The notes: generated by a model from the letters alone, not told the origin. A DNA stretch of 64,000 nucleotides from Castor canadensis (GCF_047511655.1 NC_133389.1:152721973-152785972); one strand, 5' to 3'. Shown: positions 11,553 to 45,990, counted from the stretch's first letter. Numbers and translations: made by a program.

Positions 11553-12105
11553 GCCATGTGTGGTGATGTGCACCTGTAATCCCAGTACTCCCAAGCCTGA
11601 GCAGGAGGATCACAAGTTTGAGGCCAGCTTGGACAATATAGCAAGACTCTGTCTAAAAGAAAAAGAAAAAGAAAAAAATATTCCAAAACTATAATTGTGG
11701 AAAAAATTCAAAAAATTCTTTGGGCTGTGATGTAGACTGCTTGCCTAGCATGAATGAAACTCTAGGTTCAATCTTTAGCATTGTGAAAAAAAAATGGAAA
11801 AAAAAATTTAAATACCAGAAAGATACCAATAAGATGCAAATATGGCAAAATGTTAACAGTTGCTAATATCTGCTGTTGTAAATACACTGTTGTAATTTCA
11901 TTCTTTTACAAATCTCTCTCAAATAAATTAGCAACAACAACAACAACAACAAAAAATAAAACTAGCAGGCCATGATGGTGAACACCTGTAATCCTAGCAC
12001 TCAGGAGGCTGAGGCAGGAGGATCATGAATTCAAAGGCAGCCTGTTCTACTTGGCCAGTTCCAGGTTGGTGTGGGCTATACAGCAAGGCTGTTTCAAAAA
12101 TAGTA
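11553..12105 (+). repeat. Cluster: B1-like, ID-like and B1-like SINEs
   Basis: Units at about 11553-11675 (CACCTGTAATCCCAGTACTC), 11715-11800 (ID-like, decayed) and 11958-12105 (CACTCAGGAGGCTGAGGCAG). An (AAC)n tract lies at about 11931-11951 before the third. Confidence 0.75.
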
Positions 12106-12109
12106 AAAA

Positions 12110-13019
12110 CTCTGATGTTATATGCAAATGGCTCAACAATGACAAAATAGTAAGTTATGTAAAAGTTGACTTTGTGAATACTGGATCTAGTCAGAATTAA
12201 GTGATGAATGAAAAACAGATAAAATGCAGAAAAGGAATAAGGTTCTTTTTAAATAACAAAGCCAGTTCACATGAGGAAACTTTCCATTTCCAGACAGGTT
12301 TAAGTCTTTCCCACAATCCATGTGTTGTTAAAGAACATAAAAAGAATAAACTTTAAAAAGAGACAGTGACTACTGAAAAAGGTAAAGTTTAAAAGTAAGG
12401 AAAAAATTTAATTATTGAATACATCTCACAATAAAGCTATAGTCTGTCAGTATAGTAGAACAAAATAGTGTATTTAATCTATTTTATATGTAATATTTAA
12501 TATTTTGATATCTGGTCTTTAGTGACTGGTATCAATTTTGTTTTAGTAATTGTATTATGATAAACATTTTTAATAAAAATATGGCTTCCTACTTTTTCCA
12601 CCAGTCTTTGGACTGGTCGATCTTTGAGCACCCTTCCACGTTTACAATTATAATGATTTGCCTGGAAATCATAATTACTGCTAATTAGGACAGTGCTTTG
12701 CCCATAGCTGTTTCAATGGCTAAGTGAACAACCATTTTGCGTTGCTGAATAAATACAGAGTTCAACGAATACTGGGGTATATTAGCACAGATAACAAATA
12801 TAAAATGATTTTTAAAATGTGGTCATACAAAAATATAGACCCACCATTAGCAGATGTTTGGTCAATAAACGTCTAATTAACTCCTACTAAAGAATGAGGC
12901 ACTGTGACTACTCCATAAATATTGACGAGCAGATGATTAAAGTAATATCGCCTGTACAGCACGGCGCCTGGGTCAGAAGCATGTAAGTCAATAAATACTT
13001 AGTAAAGCACCAAAACCAC
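12110..13019. other. Gene-free stretch before the CpG island
   Basis: AT-rich, no repeat or gene recognised. CpG content rises from about 12950. Confidence 0.4.
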
Positions 13020-14225
13020 GGAGAAACGTTATCTTCCCGACGAGCTATTTCAGCGACGCAGGTTTTATAGCTGCCTTTATGCTCCGCGCATCGCGATCAG
13101 AAATTACACGAAAAACAATCCCGCCCCCTCTACTGGCAAACCCACAGCATCGCGCGTTAGTGGTCAGGCTGGAGTTCAGCTTCTCCATCTTCTGAGAGCA
13201 TCAGGTACCTGACCGCTGACATCATCGCCAGGTGAGGTCGCGGTCAGAAACCTGAGCAGACGACCTGCGCTTCCAGGAGCTGGATCCGTTTGGATCCGTT
13301 CGGTGGGGCTGGATCCACCACCCGGAACAGGAAGGTGTGTGCGCAGACCTCGGGAGCTGGTGCATCCCCCAGCTGACCCCAAGCCGCACACTTGCTTATG
13401 TTTTGTTTTTAACCAATCCTTCGCCTGATAGTTTCTAAGGCAGACGTTCCCATAATAAAACAATGAAATAAAAGCAGCACCACGTACAAAGAGGCCAGCA
13501 GCGAAGCACCCGGAGGCTGTGGGCATCTGCCTCTTTCAGAAGCGACGTCCACCTTCGAGAGAAATCACCCCAACCAGCCCCGGGCCGCCGTGCTCACTGT
13601 CCCCAGCACCAGCGCCCGCAGAGGGGACCCAGCCCCGCCCAAAGCCGCTCCTTGCGGGCTCTGTCCGCAGCGAGACCGGAGGGGCTCGCACCCGGTCCTC
13701 GTCGGGGCAGGAGGCCGCCGGGCCGGGGGTCCCCGGGGGACGAGGAGGCCGGCGAGGCCCCGAGAGACCACGCGCGAGCGCGCCGGGCACGCGCCTCCCG
13801 CGGCGCCCCCTCCCCCCCCGCCGCGTCGCCATGGGAACCCAGGGCTTGGCCTCCGAGCCAGACAGCCGCCCCGGAGGGAGGGAGGGGCGGAGGGACAGAA
13901 GGAGGGAGGGAAGGGGCGGCCGAGGCCTGACGCTCACCGCGCCGCTCCGCCGCCGCCTCGGGTCGCGCCCGGCCGCGCGGCCACCGTTCCCGCACCCGCT
14001 GCAGCTGCCGCCCGCGAGCCCGCGACGCTGCTGCCGGTGGCTCCCGCAGCCCGCGCCCCTCCGCCCGGGTGCGTGCAGGTGTCGGGCTTCGCCGCGGGAG
14101 GCGGGAGATTCAAACCCGCAGCCCTCGGCGCCCCGGCGTCCGCCCTCCTGCGCCCGCGGGCCCCGGAGCCGATCGGGAGTGAAGTGCGGGCCTCTGGAAA
14201 GTAAATAGCCGCCTGAGATCCTCAA
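13020..14225 (-). promoter_or_regulatory. ICA1L: CpG island, probable ICA1L promoter and first exon
   Basis: Strongly GC- and CpG-rich, densest at 13540-14210, between the left flank and the 3' end of WDR12. In the conserved gene order the neighbour downstream of WDR12 is ICA1L on the same strand, whose 5' end would face WDR12, so this island is in the expected place. On the minus strand a splice-donor-like GCGCG|GTGAGC sits at about 13939, so an untranslated first exon could span about 14200-13939. I found no ICA1L coding exon in 1-13000. Long open frames on both strands here reflect base composition and not protein. The assignment rests on synteny. Confidence 0.5.
13121..13137 (-). promoter_or_regulatory. 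CTCF-like motif
   Basis: On the minus strand it reads GCCAGTAGAGGGGGCGG, one mismatch from the 14-base CTCF core CCASYAGRKGGCRS. It is at the edge of the ICA1L-side island. Occupancy is inferred. Confidence 0.4.
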
Positions 14226-14288
14226 AAAGAAGTGAGGCAAAGCTAAGTTACGGGTGGGAGAGAATGTCACAAACTTCAAAGAACTTTT

Positions 14289-14690
14289 TTTTTTAATTTT
14301 TATTTTATTCATATGTGCATACAATGTTTGAGTCATTTCTCCCCGGTCCTTTTCCCCCTCCCTTACCCCCCCTCCTCTCCCCCCTTATCTCTAATTTTGT
14401 TGTAGAGAGAGTATAAGCAATAATAGGAAGGAACAAGGGGTTTTGCTGGTTGAGATAAGGATAGCTATACAGGGCATTGACTCACATTGATTTCCTGTGC
14501 GTGTGTGTTACCTTCTAGGTTAATTCTTTTTGATCTCACCTTTTCTCTAATTCCTGGTCCCCTTCTCCTATTGGCCTCAGTTGCTTTAAAGTATCTGCTT
14601 TAGTTTCTCTGCGTTGAGGGCAACAAATGCTAGCTAGTTTTTTGGGTGTCTTATCCTCATACCTTCCTTGTGTGCTCTAGCTTTATCATG
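14289..14690 (-). mobile_element. 5'-truncated L1 3' end at the CpG island border
   Basis: Minus-strand L1 3' UTR with an A-tail (T-run at 14285-14294) and a C-rich block on the plus strand, similar to 2250-2500. It is flanked by CAAAGAACTTTT (14277-14288) and CAAAGCACTTTT (14691-14702), a 12-base duplication with one mismatch. It lies about 70 bases from the ICA1L-side CpG island. Confidence 0.85.
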
Positions 14691-14702
14691 CAAAGCACTT
14701 TT

Positions 14703-15814
14703 CTTAAGGGTGACTCCAAAATTTGTGCCAACTTCCCTAAAACTTTGCAACATATGAATTCATGACAACTGTGACACATAGGGTAGGTAACAAGAAAAAA
14801 AGCTTACACTTGTGATAACTAAAGTCTGTAAGATCATAAAAGACAAAGATGGGGTCAGAGTATAGGATATTAATGTTACAAAGAACTCACGTGTAAAAGC
14901 CAGAAAAAATAGTAGTTTTGGAATAGGAGACAGCTATTTTAGAATCAGGTCTTTTTTTGATATTCATGTTTGTAGAATGAATTAGTAACCTTTTAGCTAG
15001 TGGATTAATAAGGTGCTTAAATGGCTTGCAGTAAGTAGACCCTTAAGGAACAAATGAGAGAGCACTGTAAATTTTAGTGTTTCATAAATACAGCCCCCCC
15101 TTTTTTTTTTTAGAAAATGAAAGTCTTTAACACCATTAACATACTTTTAAATGGGAGTATTTAATTTCATTTAGAAGTACAAGCATTTCTAAAACTGCCA
15201 TTTCACTTTCTATCACATGTAGCACATTTATACTAGTTTAAACAATAATCAGCCTTTCCTCCATTGTAGATTTGTACAAACCTGGAAAGAACATTAGCTG
15301 ACTTGGAATGTAGAGCTTCACAGGTGGGATCCAAACCTGGACTCCTAGTTTCTTTAAACAGCAGTGATCCTTCATTTTTGTTCTGTGAATCAGACTTCTG
15401 GTGAAACTCCCAAATAAAACCCCAATGGATATTAGGAAACATTAAATCATTCTACCCTTCATATGGCTTGAAGGGAGGAGTCACGGAGGAATCCCACTTT
15501 CTTTGTAATCATTGAGTCTCCCAGGGAAAGAGGGGCTATTGAGAGCTGATTTCCTGCATGCTCATACCAGGATCTGCTTTAGTGCAAGCCAAGCATGCCC
15601 TGGTACATTTTCATATTTTTCAAGTAAGGCTAGAATTATTAAGATGATTTTTTAAAATGTGAAATGTTATGCATATATACTTTAAAAGTATTTCTTCCCT
15701 GAAACAACCATTGAGCTTAATCTGGTATTAATAAGCTCCAGGCATATCATTTATATTTTATACATAGTACTGTTTGGCATGCTTCTAAACTTTCTATAAA
15801 ATTGTGTCAAACAC
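14703..15814. other. Intergenic stretch
   Basis: No gene, no clear repeat; AT-rich with only short frames. Part of the ICA1L-WDR12 interval. Confidence 0.4.
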
Positions 15815-16048
15815 AATTCTCCCTTTTTTTTTTTTTTTTTTTTTTGGTGAGACTGGAGTTTGAACTCAGGGCTTTGTATTTGCAAAGCAGGCACTCTACC
15901 ACTTGAGCCATGCACCAATCCATTTTGTTCTGGTTATTTTGGATGGGGTCTTGCCAACTATTTGCCTACATTGACCTGGAACCCCAATCTTCCTGATCTC
16001 TGCCTCCCAAGTAGGATTACAGGTGTGAGCCACCAGCACCTGGCCTCT
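15815..16048 (-). repeat. Composite SINE
   Basis: T-run of about 24 at the left, then ID-like tail (GCACTCTACCACTTGAGCC) and head ending GTGTGAGCCACCAGCACC. Confidence 0.9.
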
Positions 16049-16432
16049 GTAGTCTTTAATCACTCAGTATGTCTCTTAGCCCCATTGCTAAATGACTACA
16101 TACTTTTGAACTAGGTACTTCACCCGTCTGGATTGTGGTTTCTTTTAATAATATAATTCAGTTAAATGAATGAATAATAAGATAATTTGTTTTTGCTCAT
16201 GTACAATTCCTATAGGAAAATACAGAAATGCCTCTTTAAAGTATATACTTATATCTAGTGATATATATTTATATTTAGTGATATACTAAAATTAATTTTA
16301 AAGCAAGAGCATGCAAAACAGTATTATCATTATGGTAATTTTATACCAATAAATGCCATTTAAATTTATATATATTTTCTATGTAGGGGAAAACATTTTT
16401 GCACTCATTCTTTACACTTAAAAAAACGTTCT

Positions 16433-16650
16433 TGGGCTGGCGGAGTGACTCAAGTGGTAGAGTGCCTGCCTAGTAAGCGTGAGGCCCTGACTTCAGACCC
16501 CAGTGCTGCCAAAAACAAAACAAAAAATAAACACTGTTGTGCATCACATAAGAATTGGCAGGGTTGTGGTTAACTGTGATAGACTGCTTGCTTAGCATAC
16601 TTGGGCCCAAGCCCTTGGGTTGGATCCCCAGCACCACAGGAAAAAAAGAC
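16433..16650 (+). repeat. Two ID-like SINEs
   Basis: 16433-16530 has GGCGGAGTGACTCAAGTGG. 16555-16650 has AGACTGCTTGCTTAGC and GGTTGGATCCCCAGCACC, an older relative. Confidence 0.7.
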
Positions 16651-16834
16651 AAAATATGTACAGTTGGCTTCCGTATCAGGTTCCAATTCTGTCATTCAAC
16701 CAATTTTAGATAGAAAATGTTCAGGGGAAAAAATTCTATCTATACTGAACAAGCACAGACTTTTTCTCGTCATCATCCTAAACAATACAGCATCCCCAGT
16801 ATTTACTTGAGCATTTACGTTGTATTACAGTTGG

Positions 16835-17025
16835 GGTCTGTGCGTGTGTGGTGCTGGGAATGAACTCAGGGGCCAAACACGTCCTACCTTGAGCTACACC
16901 CTCAGCCGTTGCTGTTTCTGAGACAGGGTCTTGCCACTACCTTTGCACGGCTGGCTTCAAATTCACCATCCTCCTGCCTTCACTTCCAGAGTAGCTGGGA
17001 TTACAGACGTGCGCCACAATGCTGT
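16835..17025 (-). repeat. Composite SINE
   Basis: GGTGCTGGGAATGAACTCAG, GAGACAGGGTCTTGC and TAGCTGGGATTACAGACG in the usual minus order, next to the Tigger-type element at 17030. Confidence 0.75.
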
Positions 17026-17029
17026 GCTA

Positions 17030-17687
17030 CAGCTGACCCTGAACAACATACGTCTGAACTCCATAGGTCCACTTTTATGTGGATTTTTTTTTTTTTAAGA
17101 TTTTAATCTTTTTTTTTTTTTCCTACAGTACTGGGCATTGAATGTAGGGCCTCACATTTGCTAGGCAAGTGCTGTATAACTTTAGCCAAGTCCAGAGCCC
17201 TTTTGGACATTTTCAACAATTAAAAAAAGAAAAAAATGTGTAGCTGAGAAATATAAAAACAAATTAAGAAAAAGGTTATGTCATGAAGGTCTCATTTTGC
17301 TACTAAATTGTTTATTAAAATTTACACTTACCATATATAGTGCCATTTATAGCCAAGTAAACAGATTTAGTAAAGAAGTTGTGTTGAACAACTGTTAACT
17401 GTAGTACATACAGCAGCCATTTAAAATGCTGTGATGTTAATCTCTTCTACCTGAGTTTCTCTCTCCAGTAAATTGCACCTCTCAATAGAAGGATGGTTCT
17501 TAGGTATATTTCACTGTATATAATACACGACATTAAATAAGTTAATCAATTGTTTTAAGTTATTGGTAGCCTTCCAGACAATAGCAGGGTACCAGTAGTT
17601 GAGGTTTTTGGGGATCAAAGGTTATAAATGGATTTTTGACTACAAGGAGGTTGAGACACCTAGCCCCCATGGTGTTCAAAGGTAAGC
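17030..17687. mobile_element. Non-autonomous Tigger-type DNA transposon with TA duplication
   Basis: The left end AGCTGACCCTGAACAAC and right end GTGTTCAAAGGTAAGCT are imperfect inverted repeats. Both ends are flanked by TA (17028-17029 and 17688-17689), the mariner/Tigger target. The interior has the motifs seen in this group (GGTCCACTTTTATGTGGATTTTT; TTCCAGACAATAGCAG; ACCAGTAGTTGAG). An ID-like SINE (about 17105-17205, minus) is nested inside. The subfamily is not certain. Confidence 0.65.
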
Positions 17688-17894
17688 TATTTAAGTAATC
17701 TTGAGATGATTTGGAGAATATGGGAGGGTGTGTTATAGGTTATATGCAAATAGGACACTATTTTATATAGGGACCTGAGGAACAGTTTTACTAGTTAAAA
17801 TCTGGAACTTGAAACTTGGCTAAATCTATGTTGAAATCCTCACATTGCCATTTACTGGCAGTATGGCTGTTCAAAAACATATCTTCTTCTTTAA

Positions 17895-18215
17895 GAAGGG
17901 GCCTGGGTAATCTCAGCAATTTAGGAAGCAGAGATTGGGAGGATTATGGTTTGAGGCCAGCCTGGGCAAGTTAGCAAGACCCCATCTCAACCAAGCCCTG
18001 AGTGGCAGAGCACGTCTATAATCCCAGCTATGGGGGAGTCATAGGTAGGAGAATTGCAGTCTGTGGCCTGCCCAGGCAAAATCTCAAGACCCTATCTGAA
18101 AAATAACTAAAGCTAAAAAGAGTTGGGGTGTGTGTGGTGTTCAAGTGGTAGAGTGGTAGAGAGCCTGCCTAGCAACAATGCCTTGAGTTCAAACTCCAGT
18201 GTTCCCCCACTAAAT
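17895..18215 (+). repeat. Trimeric SINE (two B1-like heads + ID-like tail)
   Basis: First head has GGTTTGAGGCCAGCCTGGGC, second has ATAATCCCAGCTATGGG, and the tail at about 18125-18210 has TCAAGTGGTAGAGTGG. Confidence 0.75.
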
Positions 18216-18499
18216 TTCAGTACCTTGTTAGCAGATTGTTTTGGTGAAATAGTTGTCATTTTTATAGATTACACAAGAAAATAATTTACTCTTTTAAATC
18301 TGCAATATCAATGGAGTGCTGATTCTAATCAACTGAACTACAACAAACTTTACTATGGTTGTGTTCAGTTCATGTAACAAAATATTAACTTTAGTTTGTT
18401 TCTAGATAGGGCCAGCTTTGAACTGTAATCATCTACCTCCACAGTAGCTAAGACAAGTTCAACACCTCACCCAGCTTGTTTGGAGAGAGAGGGTCTTAC

Positions 18500-19055
18500 T
18501 GGGTTTTTTTTTTTTTTTGTCTTGGCTGGCTTTGAACCACAGTCCTATCTCCACCTCCCTGGTGGCTGGGATTATAGATGTGTGCCACCATGCCCAGCTG
18601 AGTGTTGTTTTTGAAGATACTGTCAATGTCTTGCACACTTTTGTGCTTTTCCCCCTTTCCTACACACAGCAGATGCACATGTATGTGTGTGTGTGTGTGT
18701 ATGTGTATATATATATATATTTTTTAAATTTTTTTTGAGGTACTAGGGTTTAAACCCAGGGCCTTCACCTTGAGCCACTCCATCACCCCTATTTTTGTGA
18801 AGGGTATTTCGAGAGTCTTGAGAACATTTGTCTAGGCTGGCTTCAAACCACAATCCTCCTGATCTCTGCCTCCTGAGGTGCTACGATTATAGGCGTGAGC
18901 CACCAGTGCCTGGCTTATAACCCTTTATCTTGAAGTAACTTATTCAATTAGGCATACACACCTGTATTTCTTTTTATTTTGTGAGGGTGCTAGGGTAACC
19001 CAGCACCCTCATGCATGCTAAGCAGGCACTCTTCCACTGAGCCATGCCCCCAGCC
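18500..19055 (-). repeat. Cluster of minus-strand SINEs with a TG/TA microsatellite
   Basis: B1-like unit 18500-18600, microsatellite (TG)n then (TA)n at about 18682-18720, composite SINE 18725-18915, ID-like unit 18965-19055. Confidence 0.75.
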
Positions 19056-20204
19056 AAGCCTAATTTTAAATTTACGATGTTTACTGTTCATCAGTAAGAA
19101 AGGCAATTTGTTAGATGAGGTAAGAGAGCTGGCATCAACATGTTTATGGCTCCATTACTATGGCAAGACAGCATAAATAATCCCCTACTGGTCAGTGCTG
19201 GGAAAGAAAGTAGCTCCATTTATTTTTCCAAATGAGTACATATGGAAGGCACCCACCTCCTGGGTAACTGCAGTCTCTACTTAAGGAAATGGGACCATTG
19301 AAAGGCAGTCTCCAGATTTTTGAGGAAATGGAAGAACAATGTGATATGAAAGGACTGGATCTTCCAGGCTTCTGTTGGCCTCCTTCTTGTTTAGGGAATA
19401 ACATCTAATACTTGAGTTACCCTAGGAGAGGAGTCTTGCAGAAATGCAGTCCTTGTCTACGACACCTGGTCACTAATGTTACATCCATCCCAAGGGAGAA
19501 TGCTGGAACCATGAGTATATCCAGGATTGAGAATAAGTAAGATCAGTTATAGATGCCACTTTCTTCTTTCCATCTGAATAACAGGCCTCTTTTAACTACC
19601 TAGTATATGCATATTACATTTGATCAGCCCTGGATAGCTGGATTAAGAAAGGTATTTTAAATACCTGCCCCACAAAGTTTAATCAGAGACCACCCAAAAC
19701 AGGATTACGAATTCATTTTTGTTCTCTGACAGTAACGGTGGGTCCAGAGACCACAGAAATAATGAAATTTGCACTAGTCATGGCACAAAAAAAACCAAGG
19801 ACTTTGTGTGTGAATTTTCTGGCTATCTTACTCACTTTTTTTCTTTTGATGTGATTAACTGGAGGTTTAGCTCTTGGTCTATGTGAAAATGAGGTTCATA
19901 TCCTAGGGGTGGAGGGAACCAGGGTCCCTAAGGAAAGTGTACAAAAACCACTACTCTAGCCCTCAACAGCCCTGGACTTCTAATACAATCCCAAGACTCC
20001 TAACTGGTTCAATCCATGGGTAATCTGGCTCGTCATCTAGACCTTTGCCGGGAACATCATTTGAGATATATTTTGTTACAATGGAATCTAATCCTGTGTA
20101 TTGAAAGGATTCTTGAAGAATATCAACCCATTCAAGATGCAAGTCACATTTTAAACAGATACTTAAAGTATTTTGTATACAACATATATATATATAAAGA
20201 TAAA
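19056..20204. other. Intergenic stretch
   Basis: No gene or named repeat seen; only short frames of 60-70 codons without splice or codon support. Confidence 0.4.
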
Positions 20205-20550
20205 TGATAGGCTGGAGGCATGCTCAAGTGGTAGTTATCTGCCTAGTAAGCTCAATGTCGTAAGTTCAAAAAAAAGATAACTTACATATAGAATGTTTAT
20301 CTAATACTGACTGAAAGGTTTTGTGTAAAGAATTTATTCTTATCTATATACGAGGATAGATTAGGGAAAGGATATACCTGGTGAAATCTATATGCAATTT
20401 CTAAAAAGATCTACCTTTTTTTTTCTGATGGGACTGGGGTTTGAACTCAGGGTTTTGTGCTTGTAAAGCATGTGGTCTACTGCTTGAGTCAAACCTCCAT
20501 TTTGCTCTGATTATTTTGGAGATGGGGTCTTGTTAGTGGATGGCTCCTGG
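20205..20550. repeat. Two SINE pieces, opposite strands
   Basis: 20205-20275 plus (ID-like, GGCTGGAGGCATGCTCAAG) and 20415-20550 minus (GGGTTTGAACTCAGGG). Confidence 0.65.
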
Positions 20551-20600
20551 CTCTGACTTAACTTTTCATATGAAACATTTCATGTAAAATAGCTCAATGA

Positions 20601-20681
20601 GGGGGTGGGGGCAGGGGGGAGAAGTGAACTAAGCCTTCTATGCACATATGAATAATAAAAAAATAAAAAAAAATAAATAAA
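20601..20681 (+). mobile_element. 81-base L1 insertion with 16-base target duplication
   Basis: Contains only the last part of the L1 3' UTR (GGGGGTGGGGGCAGGGGGGAG ... CACATATGAATAATAAA) and an A-rich tail. It is flanked by identical TAAAATAGCTCAATGA at 20585-20600 and 20682-20697. Confidence 0.9.
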
Positions 20682-20914
20682 TAAAATAGCTCAATGAAAT
20701 CTTTACAAATTGGTAACATCCACATTTGCTAATGTTCTGAATGTTGTCTTATTTTCGTATGAATGTTACTTATTTTGCCAAAAAACATTTGAATTTCTAA
20801 TATTTCCCATAACATTTTTTTTAGTCTTTTCTAAATGTTTTCTTCCTTTTTTTAAAAAAAACAACCAACTAAAAAACCCCAAAAAATAAAAACATGGATA
20901 ACTAGTGTATTTTT

Positions 20915-20985
20915 TCTTTTTTTTTGGTGGTACTGTTTGAACTCAAGGCCTTACACTTGCTAGGTAGGCCATGCCTCAGTCTTAA
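20915..20985 (-). repeat. ID-like SINE fragment
   Basis: GGTGGTACTGTTTGAACTCA with a T-run at its left, just downstream of the WDR12 cleavage region. Confidence 0.7.
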
Positions 20986-21054
20986 TTACTATATTTCTAA
21001 TATATTCTTTTAAAGCATTTCAAAAGCAAATCTTTTTTTAAAGTTAAAAAAAAA

Positions 21055-21302
21055 GTTAAAAATTAAAGTTCAAACCACTTTAATTTTAGAGTCGGCAGAG
21101 GGTAGAAAATGCAGGCCAAATATTAGTTTTTACAAACACAAAAGAAAGAAAACAAAGACGGTAATATGTTAATTATTATGAAGAATGAAACCATTATGCA
21201 AAGTTCAATCTAAAAGTCTGCTTTCTGCGTCAGCATCAATGTAATCTGATTCTTTACCAATTTCATCTATATAAACAGTTTCAATAATCAAATTATTCAC
21301 TT
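21055..21302 (-). other. WDR12: WDR12 3' UTR and polyadenylation signal
   Basis: Short 3' UTR of about 245 bases directly after the WDR12 stop. An ATTAAA-type signal (read on the minus strand) lies at 21084-21079, and cleavage is expected at about 21050-21065. It is AT-rich and free of SINE sequence, although SINEs lie within about 100 bases downstream (20915-20985). The cleavage site is inferred. Confidence 0.6.
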
Positions 21303-44735
<23,433 letters not shown>

Positions 44736-45111
44736 GGCGGGACCACGAGACGCACACAGAACGTGCGGTGAGCAGTCACGGAACAGAGCTCGATCTCCTC
44801 ACACTACAGAAGCAGCTCGGGAAGAGAGGACTGCCGCGGAAGCCCGGCTTCTCCTCAGCAAAAGGCACCACGAGGTCCCGCCCAGAAGCCAGTCCGCACA
44901 CATCAACTACCTATTGCTAGATCTAGGGCTCATCGATTAGAAAAAGCATAGTCTTAAAGGCAGCGCGTTCCCTTAATCTTTTTTAGGTTCTTTCCCATAC
45001 ATTGAGGTCTGTGGCGGATCGGGAAGATACGGAAAGGCCCAACTCAAATGTTTTTTTTTTAAGAAAAATGACTGTCCCTTAGGCCAGTGATTTCTAACAC
45101 ACCTGGTGGGT

Positions 45112-45135
45112 ACTACAACTCCCGGAAGGCAGCGC
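45112..45135 (+). promoter_or_regulatory. ZNF143/THAP11-type motif 1
   Basis: Reads ACTACAACTCCC, then GGAAGGCAGCGC. This fits the long ZNF143 (SBS) consensus of ACTACA, two free bases, TCCC, and a GC-ending tail, with few mismatches. It lies between the two divergent genes. Confidence 0.7.
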
Positions 45136-45143
45136 AGCTCGGA

Positions 45144-45168
45144 CGCTATGTCCTCTGGGAATTGTAGT
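45144..45168 (-). promoter_or_regulatory. ZNF143/THAP11-type motif 2, convergent with motif 1
   Basis: On the minus strand it reads ACTACAATTCCCAGAGG followed by ACATAGCG, a near-consensus match over the core ACTACAATTCCCAGA. It faces motif 1 with 8 bases between them. Confidence 0.72.
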
Positions 45169-45413
45169 TTTTTGTCCGGCTGTAGCTTATTCGCATGAAA
45201 TGCTCCGAACTCCAGCCGTATAGCTATCAAAGCTGTCTTCAGCCTTGCCCAATTTTTTATGCGTATTTCCAACCAGAAGCTGACTCTGCCAGGATTGCTT
45301 CACGCTTCTCACCTCTAGCCTCAGGTTTTAGATGTCGGAGAACGAGGAGCGGAAATACGAAAAAAAGAACGAATCGGAAGGGAATCCGGTGACGGTGGCC
45401 GACTGAGGTCCTA

Positions 45414-45424
45414 TTTCGCGGGAA
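45414..45424. promoter_or_regulatory. E2F-like site
   Basis: TTTCGCGGGAA is an almost palindromic E2F-type motif inside the divergent promoter. It is typical of growth-linked housekeeping promoters. Motif-level evidence only. Confidence 0.4.
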
Positions 45425-45445
45425 TGCGCGTACCGCCCGCAGGAG

Positions 45446-45457
45446 CGCGCCTGCGCA
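45446..45457. promoter_or_regulatory. NRF1 site
   Basis: CGCGCCTGCGCA is a full match to the 12-base NRF1 palindrome pattern (YGCGCVTGCGCR). It lies on the CARF side of the island, 20 bases before a YY1-like CCATGGCGG. Binding is inferred. Confidence 0.55.
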
Positions 45458-45990
45458 CTGTGCTGGTCTCCATGGCGGGGCCTCGGAGCCAAGACGAGGT
45501 TGAGTAGACTCGTTTTGAATTTTCTCCCCTCTGTTCTGGCGGACTTCCCTCCGCGCCTGGTGGGGCTGTCGGCAGTGACAGGGCCGGGGGGAGGCGGAGG
45601 TTCGGCGGAGCTGCGTGCTTGAACCTACAGAACGTCACCTCCCAACCCCCTCTGACCCTTCCGCGTCACCGGTCCCCTCCTGACTCGGGAGCCGTGAGCC
45701 GCCGCCCCCGCCGCGGACTGCGCTTACGGCGCCCAGCGCGCCCAGCCCCGGGGCCTTTTTGCGGTCCTCCATGGGGGGTGGGGGGCCTCTGGCCTCCGGC
45801 CGGGCGGGGGCTGCGGGCCTGGGGAGGGCGGTCGGCAGAGGTTGGGTGTTTTGAGGAGAGTGGCTGAGCCCGCGGACGAACCGCCGCGTCGAGGAGAACC
45901 CGAACCGGATCCGGGGTGGGGGCGCACGGTCCCCGCGTGCCGCTCCGCCCTGCAGGGTCCCCCTTTCTGAGCCATTCACCTTGGGTTCAA

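Noticed and set aside
13536-14336. Long open frames on both strands (up to 266 codons) in the CpG island
   Set aside because: Several overlapping frames on both strands, rich in Pro, Arg, Gly and Ala, are typical of GC-rich promoter DNA that lacks stop codons. No homology recognised.
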